A stretch of DNA of 64,000 nt from Ignavibacteriota bacterium (GCA_025358305.1 JANYJZ010000008.1:1-64000); one strand, 5' to 3'. Positions 26,784 through 36,691 are shown, counted from the stretch's first letter. The notes: generated by a model from the letters alone, not told the origin. A program made the numbers and translations.

Positions 26784-26807
26784 ATACGACGCATGTGTGC
26801 GATGGTT
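26784..26807 (-). promoter_or_regulatory. Candidate autoregulatory ECF promoter
   Basis: On the minus strand AACC (26807-26804) is separated by 15 bases from CGTAT (26788-26784). Many ECF sigma factors read GGAACC-like and CGT-containing boxes at this spacing. It lies 34 bases before the sigma start. The upstream 11-mer TCAAGGGTTTT (26818-26808) recurs before the smc operon (24204-24194). Confidence 0.4.
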
Positions 26808-27072
26808 AAAACCCTTGACACGGCGCCGGGAGAGGCATCCCCTCGAATCACGCTGAACGTGCGCTTCAAGGAGTAACGTGTCTCACTTTCGCGGTCCGTA
26901 CAGGAGCATCGCATAGGGGGGGCACGTTCGGGAAGATGATGCTCTCAACGGGTGGATCGAGCGGGGAGCACGATCTCCGGGTACGGTTCTCCCGTGGTCT
27001 GAACGGAATCCTCGTCTTGTACGGCGTCGGAGCTTTTCTCCGGAACAGCGGACCGGACGCTCGGAAACCCGT

Positions 27073-27101
27073 CCCGGCCTTTGGGGGATCAAAAGGCCGG
27101 G
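27073..27101 (-). terminator. 10-bp GC-rich hairpin after tpiA, no U-tract
   Basis: Arms CCCGGCCTTT (27073-27082) and AAAGGCCGGG (27092-27101) are exact complements with a 9-base loop, 24 bases past the tpiA stop. No T-run follows on the minus strand. Confidence 0.5.
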
Positions 27102-27125
27102 ATCATCATGTTGCTCCGTGTTCGG

Positions 27126-27899
27126 CTACTGGGATACCGCCTCCGCGGCGGCCTGGATGATGGTCATGAACGCATCCGACTTCAGACTGGCGCCTCCGAT
27201 GAGCCCGCCGTCGATATCGGGCTGGGCCAGGAGCACTGCGGCGTTCTGCGCGTTCATGCTCCCGCCGTACTGGATCACGAGCTTCTCCGCGACGTTCCAG
27301 GAGGTCATCTGGCTGACGAGCTTCCGGATGTGGCGGTGGACGTCGTTCGCCTGTTCGGGCGTCGCGTTCTTCCCCGTGCCGATCGCCCACACCGGCTCGT
27401 AGGCAAGGATGACCTTCTCGATCTCGCCCGAGGAGAGCTCGTGGAGGACGCCCCTGACCTGCGTCGTGATGATCGCGTCGGTGACGCCCGACTCCCGCTC
27501 TTCGAGAGTCTCGCCGACGCAGATGATCGGCGTGAGGCCCGCCGCGAGCGCCTTCTTCACTTTGGCGTTCACGAGCTCGTTCGTCTCCTTGAAGTACTGG
27601 CGCCGCTCGGAGTGCCCGAGGATGACACAGGTGCAGCCGACCGCCGCAAGCATCGAGGCCGACACCTCTCCGGTGTAGGCGCCGTCATCCTGATGGGACA
27701 TGTTTTGCGCGCCCAAACGGATCGGCGCATCGCCGATAATCGTCTTGGCGACGACCAAGGACGGGAACGGCGGGCAGACGACGATCTCGGCGCCTCCCCG
27801 GAAATCCTTGAGCCGGTCCCGGAGCTCCTGGATGAGCGTCGCGGTCCCGTGAATGTCCTTGTTCATCTTCCAGTTGCCGGCAATGATCTTCTTACGCAT
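27126..27899 (-). CDS. tpiA: Triosephosphate isomerase
   Basis: 257 residues. It interconverts glyceraldehyde 3-phosphate and dihydroxyacetone phosphate. The active site is complete: N9 and K11 in GNWKMN, H96 in LGHSERR, E168 in AYEPVWAIGTG, and the phosphate loops YGGSMN and GGLIGGASL near the C-terminus. It follows gatB by 25 bases and is probably last in the transcript from sucC or above. gap and pgk lie elsewhere in the window (46917-49218). Confidence 0.98.
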   Translation of the reverse strand: MRKKIIAGNWKMNKDIHGTATLIQELRDRLKDFRGGAEIVVCPPFPSLVVAKTIIGDAPIRLGAQNMSHQDDGAYTGEVSASMLAAVGCTCVILGHSERRQYFKETNELVNAKVKKALAAGLTPIICVGETLEERESGVTDAIITTQVRGVLHELSSGEIEKVILAYEPVWAIGTGKNATPEQANDVHRHIRKLVSQMTSWNVAEKLVIQYGGSMNAQNAAVLLAQPDIDGGLIGGASLKSDAFMTIIQAAAEAVSQ

Positions 27900-27924
27900 G
27901 GGGGTTCCTTGTCTGTGTGGGAAT

Positions 27925-29379
27925 CTAGGTCAGTCGCTGCTTGAGGAGGGCGTTGACGACCTGCGGGTTCGCCTTCCCCTTCGTCTGTTTCATCACCTCG
28001 CCGACGAAGAAGCCGAGGAGCTGGGCGTTGCCGGAGCGGTACGTTGCCAAAGGACCGGGGTTTCGGGCGATAACGTCATCGACGACTTTCCCGATCGCCG
28101 TCTCGTCGGAGAGCTGGAGGAGCCCGCGCTCGTCGATGATACGTTCGGGCCGCTCGCCGGTCTCGAGCATCGCGGAAAAGACCTCTTTCGCGATCTTTCC
28201 GCTGATCGTGCCGTTCCCGATGAGGCGGATCATCCCGGCGAGGGACGATGGGGGCACGGAAAATTCGGCAATGTCAATCCTGCGTTCGCCGACGACCCGG
28301 AGGACGTCGGTCATCACCCAGTTGCTCGCCGCTTTGGCGGAGTCGGCGCCCAAGGCTCCGAGTTCGCGCACGACCGATTCAAAGTAGTCGGCAGTCCCCC
28401 GCTCCGCGGTAAGGACGTCCGCGTCGTAGCGCGGAAGCCCGTACGTCTTCTCGAAGCGGTCTCGGCGTAGGGTGGGATGTTCCGGCAACTCGGACCTGAG
28501 CTGCGCCACCCACGCTTCCGCGGCCGTGACCGGAACAAGGTCAGGTTCGGGGAAATACCGGTAGTCGTCGGCCTCCTCTTTGCTCCGCATAGGATGGGCG
28601 GTGTTGCTCTCCGCATCCCAGAGGAGGGTCTCTTGAAGGACGGTCCCGCCGGAGCGCAGGAGCGCGATCTGGCGGTTGAGCTCGAACTCGATCGCCCGTT
28701 CGACGTTACGGAAGGAGTTCATGTTCTTCACTTCCGTCTTCGTCCCCAGGGCGGCCGTACCCGCCGGTCGGACCGAGACGTTCGCATCGCACCGCAGGCT
28801 CCCCTCTTCCATGTTGCCGTCGCAAATGCCCAAGTACGTCACGATCTGCCGTATCTTTTGGACGTAGAGCGCGGCCTCCCGCGGGCTCCGCACGTCGGGC
28901 TCGCTCACGATCTCGATCAACGGGACGCCGGAGCGGTTCACGTCCACAAGCGTGCCGTCGCCGGCATCGTGGATAGACTTCCCGGCATCTTCTTCCATGT
29001 GAATGCGTGTCAACCGCACCTGACGGCGCGCGCCGCCGTCGAGGTCGATCTCGACGGTGCCCCCGCGGCATATCGGTTCGTCATACTGGGAGATCTGATA
29101 ACCTTTGGGAAGGTCGGGGTAGAAGTAGTTCTTTCTCGCAAAAATGGAGGTGGGGGCGATCGACGAACCGACCGCGAGGCCCATCCGGACCGCCGACTCG
29201 ACGACGCCCCGGTTGAGGACCGGGAGCGCGCCGGGGAGCCCGAGACAGACCGGGCACACGTTCGTGTTGGGCTCGTCGCCGAATCGTGTGGAGCAGCCAC
29301 AGAACGCCTTCGACGCCGTCCGGAGCTGCGCGTGCACCTCCAGTCCGATGACTGCCTCAAACCCGGACGGCGCGGTCAT
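27925..29379 (-). CDS. gatB: Aspartyl/glutamyl-tRNA(Asn/Gln) amidotransferase subunit B
   Basis: 484 residues from ATG 29379, overlapping the DinB-family stop (ATGA). GatCAB converts misacylated Glu-tRNA(Gln) or Asp-tRNA(Asn) to the amide form. [33 protein letters not shown] (zinc-type Cys pattern), [11 protein letters not shown] and the C-terminal YqeY-like domain ending [13 protein letters not shown] are present. gatA and gatC are not in the window, so the subunits are encoded apart. Confidence 0.97.
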   Translation of the reverse strand: MTAPSGFEAVIGLEVHAQLRTASKAFCGCSTRFGDEPNTNVCPVCLGLPGALPVLNRGVVESAVRMGLAVGSSIAPTSIFARKNYFYPDLPKGYQISQYDEPICRGGTVEIDLDGGARRQVRLTRIHMEEDAGKSIHDAGDGTLVDVNRSGVPLIEIVSEPDVRSPREAALYVQKIRQIVTYLGICDGNMEEGSLRCDANVSVRPAGTAALGTKTEVKNMNSFRNVERAIEFELNRQIALLRSGGTVLQETLLWDAESNTAHPMRSKEEADDYRYFPEPDLVPVTAAEAWVAQLRSELPEHPTLRRDRFEKTYGLPRYDADVLTAERGTADYFESVVRELGALGADSAKAASNWVMTDVLRVVGERRIDIAEFSVPPSSLAGMIRLIGNGTISGKIAKEVFSAMLETGERPERIIDERGLLQLSDETAIGKVVDDVIARNPGPLATYRSGNAQLLGFFVGEVMKQTKGKANPQVVNALLKQRLT

Positions 29380-29918
29380 GCCCTTCCCTTCTTCAGTGCG
29401 GCCGCCCGCAACTCGGCGATCTGACGGCGGTGGTTGAGATCGTGTCCCGAGAGCATCTGCATCATCCGTTCCACCGTCTCTTTCCCGCGCTCCGCGTGGA
29501 CGCCGAACCGGCGCCATTCGCCGGGAGTGAGGCGCGAGAGCATCGCAATGTGGTCCGAGCGCAGCGCGGCGAACAGCGCAAGCTTCGACCGGGGGTCCGA
29601 GCCGGCGTACCGGAGATGCCGAGCCCAGAGCTTCTCGTCGAACGGCTGGAGATCGGTGCCCGACTCGGCCAAGGCCTTGCGGTACCGGTACCCCATGACG
29701 ATCTCGGAATCGGCGAGGTGGTGGAGAATCTGCGCGATGGACCAGGCGCGCTCTGGCGTCGTCACCCGGAGCTGACGCGCGGAGAGGCCGCGGGTGAGCC
29801 GGGCAAGCGCGGCGGGCGTCGTGCGGTAGACCCGGAACGGGTCCATCCCGAGGAGGTTCGACAGGATCCGCTTCGCGTACGGGTCGCGGATGCCGGCAAC
29901 ACTCGTCAATGGACGCAT
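29376..29918 (-). CDS. DinB-family protein
   Basis: 180 residues. The four-helix DinB/YfiT-type fold is indicated by [17 protein letters not shown] at about 65-81 and [14 protein letters not shown] near 158-171; the histidines in these segments are the usual metal-binding triad. Family members include thiol-dependent transferases and many of unknown role; the activity here cannot be assigned. The start ATG 29918 lacks a clear ribosome site; an internal ATG 23 codons later is possible. It sits between sucC (11 bases) and gatB (4-base overlap). Confidence 0.85.
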   Translation of the reverse strand: MRPLTSVAGIRDPYAKRILSNLLGMDPFRVYRTTPAALARLTRGLSARQLRVTTPERAWSIAQILHHLADSEIVMGYRYRKALAESGTDLQPFDEKLWARHLRYAGSDPRSKLALFAALRSDHIAMLSRLTPGEWRRFGVHAERGKETVERMMQMLSGHDLNHRRQIAELRAAALKKGRA

Positions 29919-29929
29919 CGTCGTCGGGC

Positions 29930-31093
29930 TCAGTGCCGGATGGCCTTGGTGACTTTTTCGGCGGCGTCCTCGAGGCTCGAGGCGACGGCGAAGTTCAGCC
30001 CGGAGTTCGCGAGGATCTCTCTCGCCTCCTTGGCGTTGGTCCCTTCGAGACGGACCACCACGGGAACGGTCACATGGACGTTCTTCGCCGCTTCGACGAC
30101 CCCGTTGGCGACGCGGTCGCAGCGGACGATGCCGCCGAAGATGTTGATGAGGACGGCCTTGACGTTCTTGTCGGACAGAATGATCTTGAAACCGTTGGAG
30201 ACCGTCGTGACGTTCGCCCCGCCGCCGACGTCGAGGAAGTTCGCCGGCTCGCCGCCCGCGAGCTTGATGATGTCCATCGTCCCCATCGCGAGGCCGGCGC
30301 CGTTGACCATGCAGCCGACGTTGCCGTCGAGCTTGATGTAATTGAGGTTGTACTTCGACGCCTCGATCTCGAGGGGTTCCTCTTCGTCGAGGTCGCGCAT
30401 TGCGAGAATATCGGGATGCCGGAAGAGCGCGTTGTCGTCAAAGTTCATCTTTGCGTCAAGCGCGATGACCTGGCCTTCGGTCGTGATGACCAGGGGATTG
30501 ATCTCCGCCAAGGACGCATCGGTCTCCTCGTACGCCCGGTAGAGGGCTTGGAGGAACTTCACGGCGTTCTTCAAGGCGTCGCCCGAGAGGCCCAGGCCGA
30601 AGGCGAGCTTGCGCGCCTGGAAATCCCTCAGCCCGATCGTGGGGTTGACCGCTTCTTTCAGTATCTTTTCGGGGGATTCCGCGGCGATCTTTTCGATCTC
30701 CACGCCGCCCTCGCTCGAGGCCATGACGACGTTCTGGCTCCGGACGCGGTCAAGCGTGATGCCGAGATAGAGTTCGCGCGCGATGGAGATCCCCTGTTCG
30801 ATGAGGAGACGCTTGACGATCTTCCCTTCGGGTCCGGTCTGGTGCGTCACAAGCCGCATGCCGAGTATCTGCGTCGCATACTGGCGCACTTCCTCGATGC
30901 TCTTGGCCACCTTCACGCCGCCCCCCTTGCCCCTGCCGCCGGCGTGGATCTGGGCCTTCACGACCCAGACGCTGCCGCCGAGGCTTTTGGCCGCCGCGAC
31001 GGCCTCGTCGACGGAGAACGCCACGCTGCCCTGGGGCACCGGGACGCCGAATTTCCTGAGGATCTCTTTACCCTGGTATTCATGTATTTTCAT
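29930..31093 (-). CDS. sucC: Succinyl-CoA ligase [ADP-forming] beta subunit
   Basis: 387 residues. With SucD it makes ATP (or GTP) from succinyl-CoA in the TCA cycle. The ATP-grasp domain begins [20 protein letters not shown], with [17 protein letters not shown] and LAEINPLV; the C-terminal ligase domain has NFLDVGGGA and [16 protein letters not shown]. The ATG has GGAG upstream. sucD is not adjacent, which differs from the usual sucCD order. It lies 42 bases after pruA, whose product feeds the cycle through glutamate. Confidence 0.97.
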   Translation of the reverse strand: MKIHEYQGKEILRKFGVPVPQGSVAFSVDEAVAAAKSLGGSVWVVKAQIHAGGRGKGGGVKVAKSIEEVRQYATQILGMRLVTHQTGPEGKIVKRLLIEQGISIARELYLGITLDRVRSQNVVMASSEGGVEIEKIAAESPEKILKEAVNPTIGLRDFQARKLAFGLGLSGDALKNAVKFLQALYRAYEETDASLAEINPLVITTEGQVIALDAKMNFDDNALFRHPDILAMRDLDEEEPLEIEASKYNLNYIKLDGNVGCMVNGAGLAMGTMDIIKLAGGEPANFLDVGGGANVTTVSNGFKIILSDKNVKAVLINIFGGIVRCDRVANGVVEAAKNVHVTVPVVVRLEGTNAKEAREILANSGLNFAVASSLEDAAEKVTKAIRH

Positions 31094-31135
31094 GGGATCT
31101 CCGAATTGTCATACGTTCATGGTCACAATGGATGG

Positions 31136-32695
31136 TTATTTCAGTTTTGTCGCGATCGATTTCGCTTGGAGGAAGAGCTGGAGATAATCCTGGCCGCCGG
31201 CCTTGGAGTCCGTCCCGCTCATATTGAACCCGCCGAACGGGTGGGCGCCCACCATGGCGCCAGTGCACTTCCGGTTGAGGTACAGGTTGCCGCAGAAAAA
31301 CTCCTCGCGCGCCTTATCGAGCTTCTTCTTGTTGTTCGTGAAGACCCCGCCGGTCAAGCCGAACTCGGTGTTGTTGGCGATTCGGAGCCCGTCGTCGAAA
31401 TCTTTCGACTTGATGACGGCCAGGACGGGACCGAAGATCTCCTCCTGGGCGATGGTATCGGTCGGCTTCACGTTCGCGATGATCGTCGGACGCAAGAAAT
31501 ACCCCTTGCCCGGGCCGGAAGACGCGCCGCCGGTGACGAGCGTACCCCCTTCGGCGAGCGCTTTCGCGATGTATTTCTCGATGCTTTCCTTCGACCGCTT
31601 GTTCACCACGGGACCCATGTAGTTGGCCATCTCCTGCGCCGGTCCGACGGTGATCGTTTCGGTCCGTTTTTTGAGGAGCTCGACGAACTTGTCGTGGATC
31701 TTCGCGTCGACGATGACGCGCGAGCAGGCGGAGCACTTTTGGCCCTGGAACCCGAACGCCGACACGACGACGGCCGCAGCCGCTTCGTCGAGATTCGTGT
31801 CCTCGTCCACGACGATGGCATCCTTGCCCCCCATCTCCGCGATGACACGCTTGAGCCAGATCTGGCCGGGCTGGACCTTCGCCGCCTCTGCGTAGATGTG
31901 GATGCCCACCTCCTTCGATCCGGTGAAGGCGACGAACCGCGTCTTGGCGTGCTTCACGAGCGTGTCGCCGACGGCGGCGCCGGGACCCGCCACGAAATTG
32001 ATGACGCCGGGTGGAAGTCCCGCTTCGTCCATGATCTCCATGAAGGTCGCGCCGATGAACGGCGAATCGCTCGAGGGCTTCAGGACGATGGCGTTGCCGG
32101 CGACGACCGCGGCGACGGACATGCCGACCATGATGGCGAGCGGGAAGTTCCACGGGGGAACGACCACGCCGACCCCCAGGGGGAGGTAGACGATCTCGTC
32201 CTTCTCGCCCGGGAGCTGGATCGCCGGTTTGAGCGCGGCGTACCGGAGCATCTCGCGGCCGTAGAACTCGCAGAAGTCGATCGCCTCGGCGATGTCGCCG
32301 TCGGCCTCCGGCCAGGTCTTTCCAACCTCGAGCATGAGGATGGCGTTGAGCTCGAACTTTTGCTTCCGCATGATGGCCGCAGCCTTGAAGAGCACCTGCG
32401 CGCGCTTCTCGGCCGGGACACGCTTCCATGACTCAAAGGCCGTCCAGGCGGCGTCAAGGGCCTTCAGTGCGTCGTCCGCTGTCCCCTGCTGGAAGATCCC
32501 GACGATCTGGTCAGGATTGGACGGGTTGAGCGACGAGAACTTCTGCGCGCTCGTCACCTTCTTGCCGCCGATGATGTTCGGATACTCGCGGCCGAGCCGG
32601 GCGGTGACGGCGTCGATAGCCTGCTGCTGGTGTTTGCGGTTCTCGGGTTTGGACCAATCGATGAACGGTTCGTTCTTGAACTTGGGGGTCTGCAT
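31136..32695 (-). CDS. pruA: L-glutamate gamma-semialdehyde (1-pyrroline-5-carboxylate) dehydrogenase
   Basis: 519 residues, stand-alone type as in RocA. It oxidises glutamate semialdehyde to glutamate in proline and arginine breakdown. VVPPWNFPLAI is the NAD-binding region, FTGSKEVG the Rossmann turn, Glu in IAEMGGKDA (about residue 286) and Cys in GQKCSACSR (about 320) the catalytic pair; EEIFGPVLAV and PFGGFNMSGTDSKAGG near the C-terminus fit this subfamily. AAGGAG lies before the ATG. No proline dehydrogenase gene is in the window. Confidence 0.95.
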   Translation of the reverse strand: MQTPKFKNEPFIDWSKPENRKHQQQAIDAVTARLGREYPNIIGGKKVTSAQKFSSLNPSNPDQIVGIFQQGTADDALKALDAAWTAFESWKRVPAEKRAQVLFKAAAIMRKQKFELNAILMLEVGKTWPEADGDIAEAIDFCEFYGREMLRYAALKPAIQLPGEKDEIVYLPLGVGVVVPPWNFPLAIMVGMSVAAVVAGNAIVLKPSSDSPFIGATFMEIMDEAGLPPGVINFVAGPGAAVGDTLVKHAKTRFVAFTGSKEVGIHIYAEAAKVQPGQIWLKRVIAEMGGKDAIVVDEDTNLDEAAAAVVVSAFGFQGQKCSACSRVIVDAKIHDKFVELLKKRTETITVGPAQEMANYMGPVVNKRSKESIEKYIAKALAEGGTLVTGGASSGPGKGYFLRPTIIANVKPTDTIAQEEIFGPVLAVIKSKDFDDGLRIANNTEFGLTGGVFTNNKKKLDKAREEFFCGNLYLNRKCTGAMVGAHPFGGFNMSGTDSKAGGQDYLQLFLQAKSIATKLK

Positions 32696-32790
32696 GAATG
32701 GCTCCTTGCGAACTCTTCTTTCGTGGCATATCGATGAGTTAAGACTGGGGCACGTGCGCTCTCGGGGGAAGCGGGGAACTCCGAGCGCGC

Positions 32791-35697
32791 CTACTTCAGT
32801 GCGCGAATCACGCTGTCGTGGACCATCGGCCGGACTTTGGCGATTTTCGTGTTATTTCGGGTCGGATAGACGCGATTCGTCAACAATATAACAAAAATTT
32901 TCCTTTCAGGATCGGCCCAAACCGATGTCCCGGTGAAGCCAGTGTGGCCGAAGGTCGCCGGGCCGAAGAGGCTCCCGGCGGAGCTGTAGCCGGCGAGGGA
33001 TTTCGTGTCCCACCCGAGCCCGCGGCTGCTCCCCGCGTGCTGTTTCGTGGTGAACATCTTCACGGTCTCGCTCTTGATATACTCCCGCCCGCCGTAGGAG
33101 CCGCCGTTCATGATCATCGCCATGAAGACCGAGAGGTCCTGGCTCGTCGAGAAGAGGCCTGCATGTCCGGAGACGCCTCCGAGGACGAACGCGTTCTCGT
33201 CGTGCACCGTTCCCTGGTCGAGCGCGTGCCGGACGACGCTGTCGAACTCCGTCGGCGCGACCGAGGGCCGCATCGCGGAATCGGGACGGAAAAGTGTATG
33301 ACTCATCCCGAGAGGCCGGAAGAAGAGCGAGTCCGCCAGGACGTCCAAGGGCCTGCCGGTGATTCGTTCGGCGACCTTGCCGAGAACGATGAAGTCAAAA
33401 TCGCTGTACACCGTGGAATCACCTGTCCGATAGACCATCTCGGTCTGGTAGACCGAATCAAGGGCCTCCTCCGGCGAGCGCACGGTGAGGTAGAGCCGTT
33501 TGAAAGGCGGCAGACCGCCATTATGAAGAAGAAGGTTCCGGATCGTGATGCGCCCTTTGCCTCGCGCACCGAACTCGGGAATGTACTCGACGACGGGATC
33601 GTCGAGCCTCAGACGAGATTCATCGTAGAGCTTCATGATGACCGACGTGGTCGCGACAACCTTCGTCATCGAGGCGAGATCGAAGAGCGTCGTCGAGGTC
33701 ACGCGCGGGCTCCCCGCGTCGTAGGTGAACGAGCCGAAGGATCTCTGGTAGACGACCGCCCCGTCCTTCGCGACGAGGACTTGCGCGCCGGGGAATGCGG
33801 AATCCCGGACCGCACGGACCATGACGGAGTCGAGACGGGCGAGCGAGTCGGACGAGAAACCGACGCTCTCCGGCGCGTCTCTGCGCAGGAGCGACTGCTG
33901 GAGATCGATGCCTGCGCCGTAGGCGAACATGCCGGGGATCGTGACGGGGAGCCTGCCTCGTGCGGGCACTTCCCCGAAGAGAACCTCGACCATGGCTTCG
34001 GTCGCCGGCTCCGAGTCGGAGTACGAGCAGAGATAGGCCTGCGCGTCATGAACCGCCGCGACGACATACGGGCTGCCGAACGAGGCGACGATCACGGGTT
34101 TTCCGTAGCTCGGGAGCGAGTCGATGAACTGCGCGACCGGCTCGGGGAGGCCGAAGCTTCCCGAACCGGACCGGGCCTTTGCGAAGACGGGGCAGAAGAT
34201 GATTCCGGCGTCCCGGACCTTCTTCCGAATGAGATCGAAGTCCGAAGCGTTCGCCGACGGGTCGAGGCGGACCGCTTCGACGTTGTTGCCGTACCGCTTC
34301 CGGAAGAGCGCAAGTAGATAGTCGCCCACCGGCTCGTTCGGCCAGGGCGAGGTCGAACGGTGGATCTCGGTGCGGTAGTTCTCCGCGTCGCTCGTGACGA
34401 CGACAAGGACCTTGCGCTTTCCATTTCGGTCCAGGGGGAGGACGCCGTCATTCCGGAGGACCGTCACGGCGTCACGCGCGATCTCCTTCGCCAGGAGGAG
34501 GTGCTCGGGCGTCGCGACGCGCTCCGCAAGCGTCGCCACCGGGACCATGCGGTCCTGGACGAGCCCGAGGTCCCACTTGTATCCGAGGATCTTGCGCACG
34601 GACCGGTCGATGCGCGCCACAGGGATGCGTCCCGAGAGGACCGCCTGCTTCAGGGCCTCGACGGCGCCGTCCTCGTCCGGGAGGATGAGGAGGATATCGA
34701 CGCCCGCCTCGACGGCCCGAACCGCGGCCGAATCGGAACCGAACGACTTCACGAGCGCGCCCATGTCCATCGCATCGGTCACGATGAGGCCGCCGAACCC
34801 GAGGTCGCGCGTGAGCAGGTCTTGGACGACCGCTCCCGAAAGGGTCGACGGGAGTATCCCGGTCAGGTCAACGGCGGGGAGCTCCAGGTGGGCGATCATC
34901 ACTGAGGCGATGCCGCTGCGGATAAGGGCCCGGAACGGCACGAGCTCCACAGTGTCGAGCCGGGCGCGCGACGCGGTCACTCTGGGAAGATCGAGGTGCG
35001 AATCGACGTCGGTGTCGCCGTGGCCGGGAAAATGCTTTGCCGTCGCCAGGACGCCGGCGGACTGGAGGCCCGATGCGACGGCGACCGCCATCGCGGCGAC
35101 GAGATGCGGGTCCTCCCCGAAGGACCGAACATTGATGACGGGGTTTAAAGGGTTGATGTTGACGTCGGCGACCGGTGCGAACACCTGGCGTATCCCGAGG
35201 GCCCGGGATTCCTCGCCCAAGGCGGCACCCATGCGGTAGGCGAGCGTCGTGTCGCGCGTCGCGGCCAAGGCCATCGCTTCGGGGAACCTTGTCGTCCTCC
35301 GGATGCGCATGGCGGCGCCCCATTCGAGGTCGGAGCCGACAAGGAGCGGGAGATCGGACATGCCTTGGAGCCGATTGACGAGTTCTGCGGTCTCGAGGAC
35401 CTCCCCCTGCATCATGATGAGTCCGCCGAACCTGTGGTCCCGGACGATGTGCTCGAGTCTGCGGTATTCGTCGCTCGCGCTGCTGTAGTAGTAGCCGTAG
35501 GCTCGCGACATGATCATCTGGCCGATCTTTTCTTCGAGCGTCAGGCGCGAGAGGGTTTGATCGATCCAGGGCTGCCTGTCGCGCGGTACGGGGCGATTCT
35601 CGGCGGATGGAGGCCTGGAGGCGCAGCCGCTGAGGAAGAGAATGGCTGCAAGAACGAGCGCTAGGGTGAGGGCGTGGTGTCGGTCAGCGGAACGCAT
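32791..35697 (-). CDS. Lipoprotein fusing GH3 beta-N-acetylhexosaminidase and serine hydrolase
   Basis: 968 residues. The lipobox ends at C25 (FLSGC). The GH3 part holds the NagZ-type loop KHFPGHGDTDVDSH near residue 222 and the nucleophile Asp in VTDAMDMGAL near 305, which fits removal of N-acetylglucosamine from peptidoglycan fragments. A GH3 C-terminal domain follows to about 600. The last ~350 residues are a beta-lactamase/penicillin-binding-protein-like serine hydrolase with S-x-x-K as SMTK near 676. Similar fusions occur in Bacteroidota. The first codons overlap the GlcNAc kinase stop by 14 bases, so the released sugar and its kinase are co-expressed. Periplasmic location is inferred from the lipobox. 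Confidence 0.93.
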   Translation of the reverse strand: MRSADRHHALTLALVLAAILFLSGCASRPPSAENRPVPRDRQPWIDQTLSRLTLEEKIGQMIMSRAYGYYYSSASDEYRRLEHIVRDHRFGGLIMMQGEVLETAELVNRLQGMSDLPLLVGSDLEWGAAMRIRRTTRFPEAMALAATRDTTLAYRMGAALGEESRALGIRQVFAPVADVNINPLNPVINVRSFGEDPHLVAAMAVAVASGLQSAGVLATAKHFPGHGDTDVDSHLDLPRVTASRARLDTVELVPFRALIRSGIASVMIAHLELPAVDLTGILPSTLSGAVVQDLLTRDLGFGGLIVTDAMDMGALVKSFGSDSAAVRAVEAGVDILLILPDEDGAVEALKQAVLSGRIPVARIDRSVRKILGYKWDLGLVQDRMVPVATLAERVATPEHLLLAKEIARDAVTVLRNDGVLPLDRNGKRKVLVVVTSDAENYRTEIHRSTSPWPNEPVGDYLLALFRKRYGNNVEAVRLDPSANASDFDLIRKKVRDAGIIFCPVFAKARSGSGSFGLPEPVAQFIDSLPSYGKPVIVASFGSPYVVAAVHDAQAYLCSYSDSEPATEAMVEVLFGEVPARGRLPVTIPGMFAYGAGIDLQQSLLRRDAPESVGFSSDSLARLDSVMVRAVRDSAFPGAQVLVAKDGAVVYQRSFGSFTYDAGSPRVTSTTLFDLASMTKVVATTSVIMKLYDESRLRLDDPVVEYIPEFGARGKGRITIRNLLLHNGGLPPFKRLYLTVRSPEEALDSVYQTEMVYRTGDSTVYSDFDFIVLGKVAERITGRPLDVLADSLFFRPLGMSHTLFRPDSAMRPSVAPTEFDSVVRHALDQGTVHDENAFVLGGVSGHAGLFSTSQDLSVFMAMIMNGGSYGGREYIKSETVKMFTTKQHAGSSRGLGWDTKSLAGYSSAGSLFGPATFGHTGFTGTSVWADPERKIFVILLTNRVYPTRNNTKIAKVRPMVHDSVIRALK

Positions 35698-36619
35698 TTA
35701 AACCGAGGATGGCGGCGCCGAATGCTGCGGGAAATTTCGGTTTGAGGACAAGCACCTGGGGAAGGGACGCGACGATCTTCTCCTTCACCATCTTCGCATA
35801 GATGTTCTCCGACGCGAGCAGCCCTCCCATGAGGCTCACGGAAAGCTTGTGCTTCGGCCGCGAGAGCATCGTGAGCACACGGACATGGTCGGCGAGGTCC
35901 GCGGCGTTCTTGACGAGGATGAGATGGGCGATCCGGTCGCGCTCGACGGCGGCCTCAAAGACGAGCGGCGCAAAGGATGCGACATCCGCATGCTCCTGGT
36001 AGATCTTGGGAATGAGATCGTCGACAGCGGTGATGCCGTAGTGGTCAAGCGCCTTCTTCATCAGGAGGGTCTTCTCCCCGCGGCCGTCGAACTGGCGCAA
36101 GGCGGCCATAAGGCCGTCCCGGCCGATCGCGAAACCGCTTCCCTCGTCGCCGAGGATGCTCCCCCATCCGCCGGAGCGCATGTATTTGCCGTCCTCCGTG
36201 TGGTAGAGCGCGATGGAACCCGTACCGGCGATGAGCGCGATCCCGGGCCCGCCCGCGAACGCGGCCTCGAGCGCGATGCGCGCGTCGGTCTCAACGGTGA
36301 TATGCTTGATCGGGAACTTCTTCTTCGTGCTCAAGGCGATGAGCTTATCGGAGAGGTCCGCCCTGGCTTGGGGCCGGCCTGCGCCGGCGAGCCCGAGGAC
36401 GACGCTCTGGAGCGCCGGGGACTCTACTTGGGCCGTCTGGCAGCATTCCAGGATGAGTTCGAGAATCGTCTGCGCAGCCTTGGCGATGCCGACGGTCTGG
36501 AGGTTCGTCGGGCCGCCGGATGCTTCGGCTATGACCGTACCGTCCAGGGCGACGAGGATCGCGCTCGTCTTGGTCCCGCCCCCGTCCACCCCGATGACAA
36601 ATCGTTTTTCTTCAGGCAC
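35684..36619 (-). CDS. N-acetylglucosamine kinase-like ATPase (BadF/BcrA family)
   Basis: 311 residues from GTG 36619, which has GAGAG upstream; a TTG at 36634 would add five residues. The actin-like ATPase fold shows phosphate 1 as VIGVDGGGTKT, a second loop as IAGTGSIALY, and GGWGSILGDEGSGFAIG, the pattern of GlcNAc/MurNAc kinases. It should phosphorylate amino sugars in the cytoplasm. Overlap with the GH3 lipoprotein gene supports a role in recycling cell-wall sugars. No murQ or amgK is here. Confidence 0.88.
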   Translation of the reverse strand: MPEEKRFVIGVDGGGTKTSAILVALDGTVIAEASGGPTNLQTVGIAKAAQTILELILECCQTAQVESPALQSVVLGLAGAGRPQARADLSDKLIALSTKKKFPIKHITVETDARIALEAAFAGGPGIALIAGTGSIALYHTEDGKYMRSGGWGSILGDEGSGFAIGRDGLMAALRQFDGRGEKTLLMKKALDHYGITAVDDLIPKIYQEHADVASFAPLVFEAAVERDRIAHLILVKNAADLADHVRVLTMLSRPKHKLSVSLMGGLLASENIYAKMVKEKIVASLPQVLVLKPKFPAAFGAAILGLNAFR

Positions 36620-36663
36620 GCTGTTCTCTCGCAAACACGGTCATATTCGTTGAATTTCGTGCC

Positions 36664-36691
36664 ATTATAGTATTGAAAAAGGGGGTAAGAA
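36664..36691 (-). promoter_or_regulatory. Candidate promoter for the GlcNAc kinase/GH3 operon
   Basis: Minus strand perfect TATAAT at 36669-36664, 16-base spacer, TTCTTA at 36691-36686. It lies about 45 bases before GTG 36619. The -35 match is only fair. Confidence 0.5.

Larger units (their letters stand above)
26751..27125. other. 375-bp intergenic region between tpiA and the sigma gene
   Basis: It carries the candidate ECF promoter at its left end and the hairpin at 27073-27101 at its right end. The central 26880-27060 shows no repeat, RNA gene or coding frame that I can support. Confidence 0.6.

Noticed and set aside
26883-27092. Short minus-strand frame in the tpiA/sigma intergenic region
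   Set aside because: Arg/Pro-rich, no ribosome site, and overlaps the hairpin at 27073-27101.
29909-32431. Plus-strand frame of 840 codons over sucC and pruA
   Set aside because: It spans two clear minus-strand genes and their junction, and has no recognisable domain.
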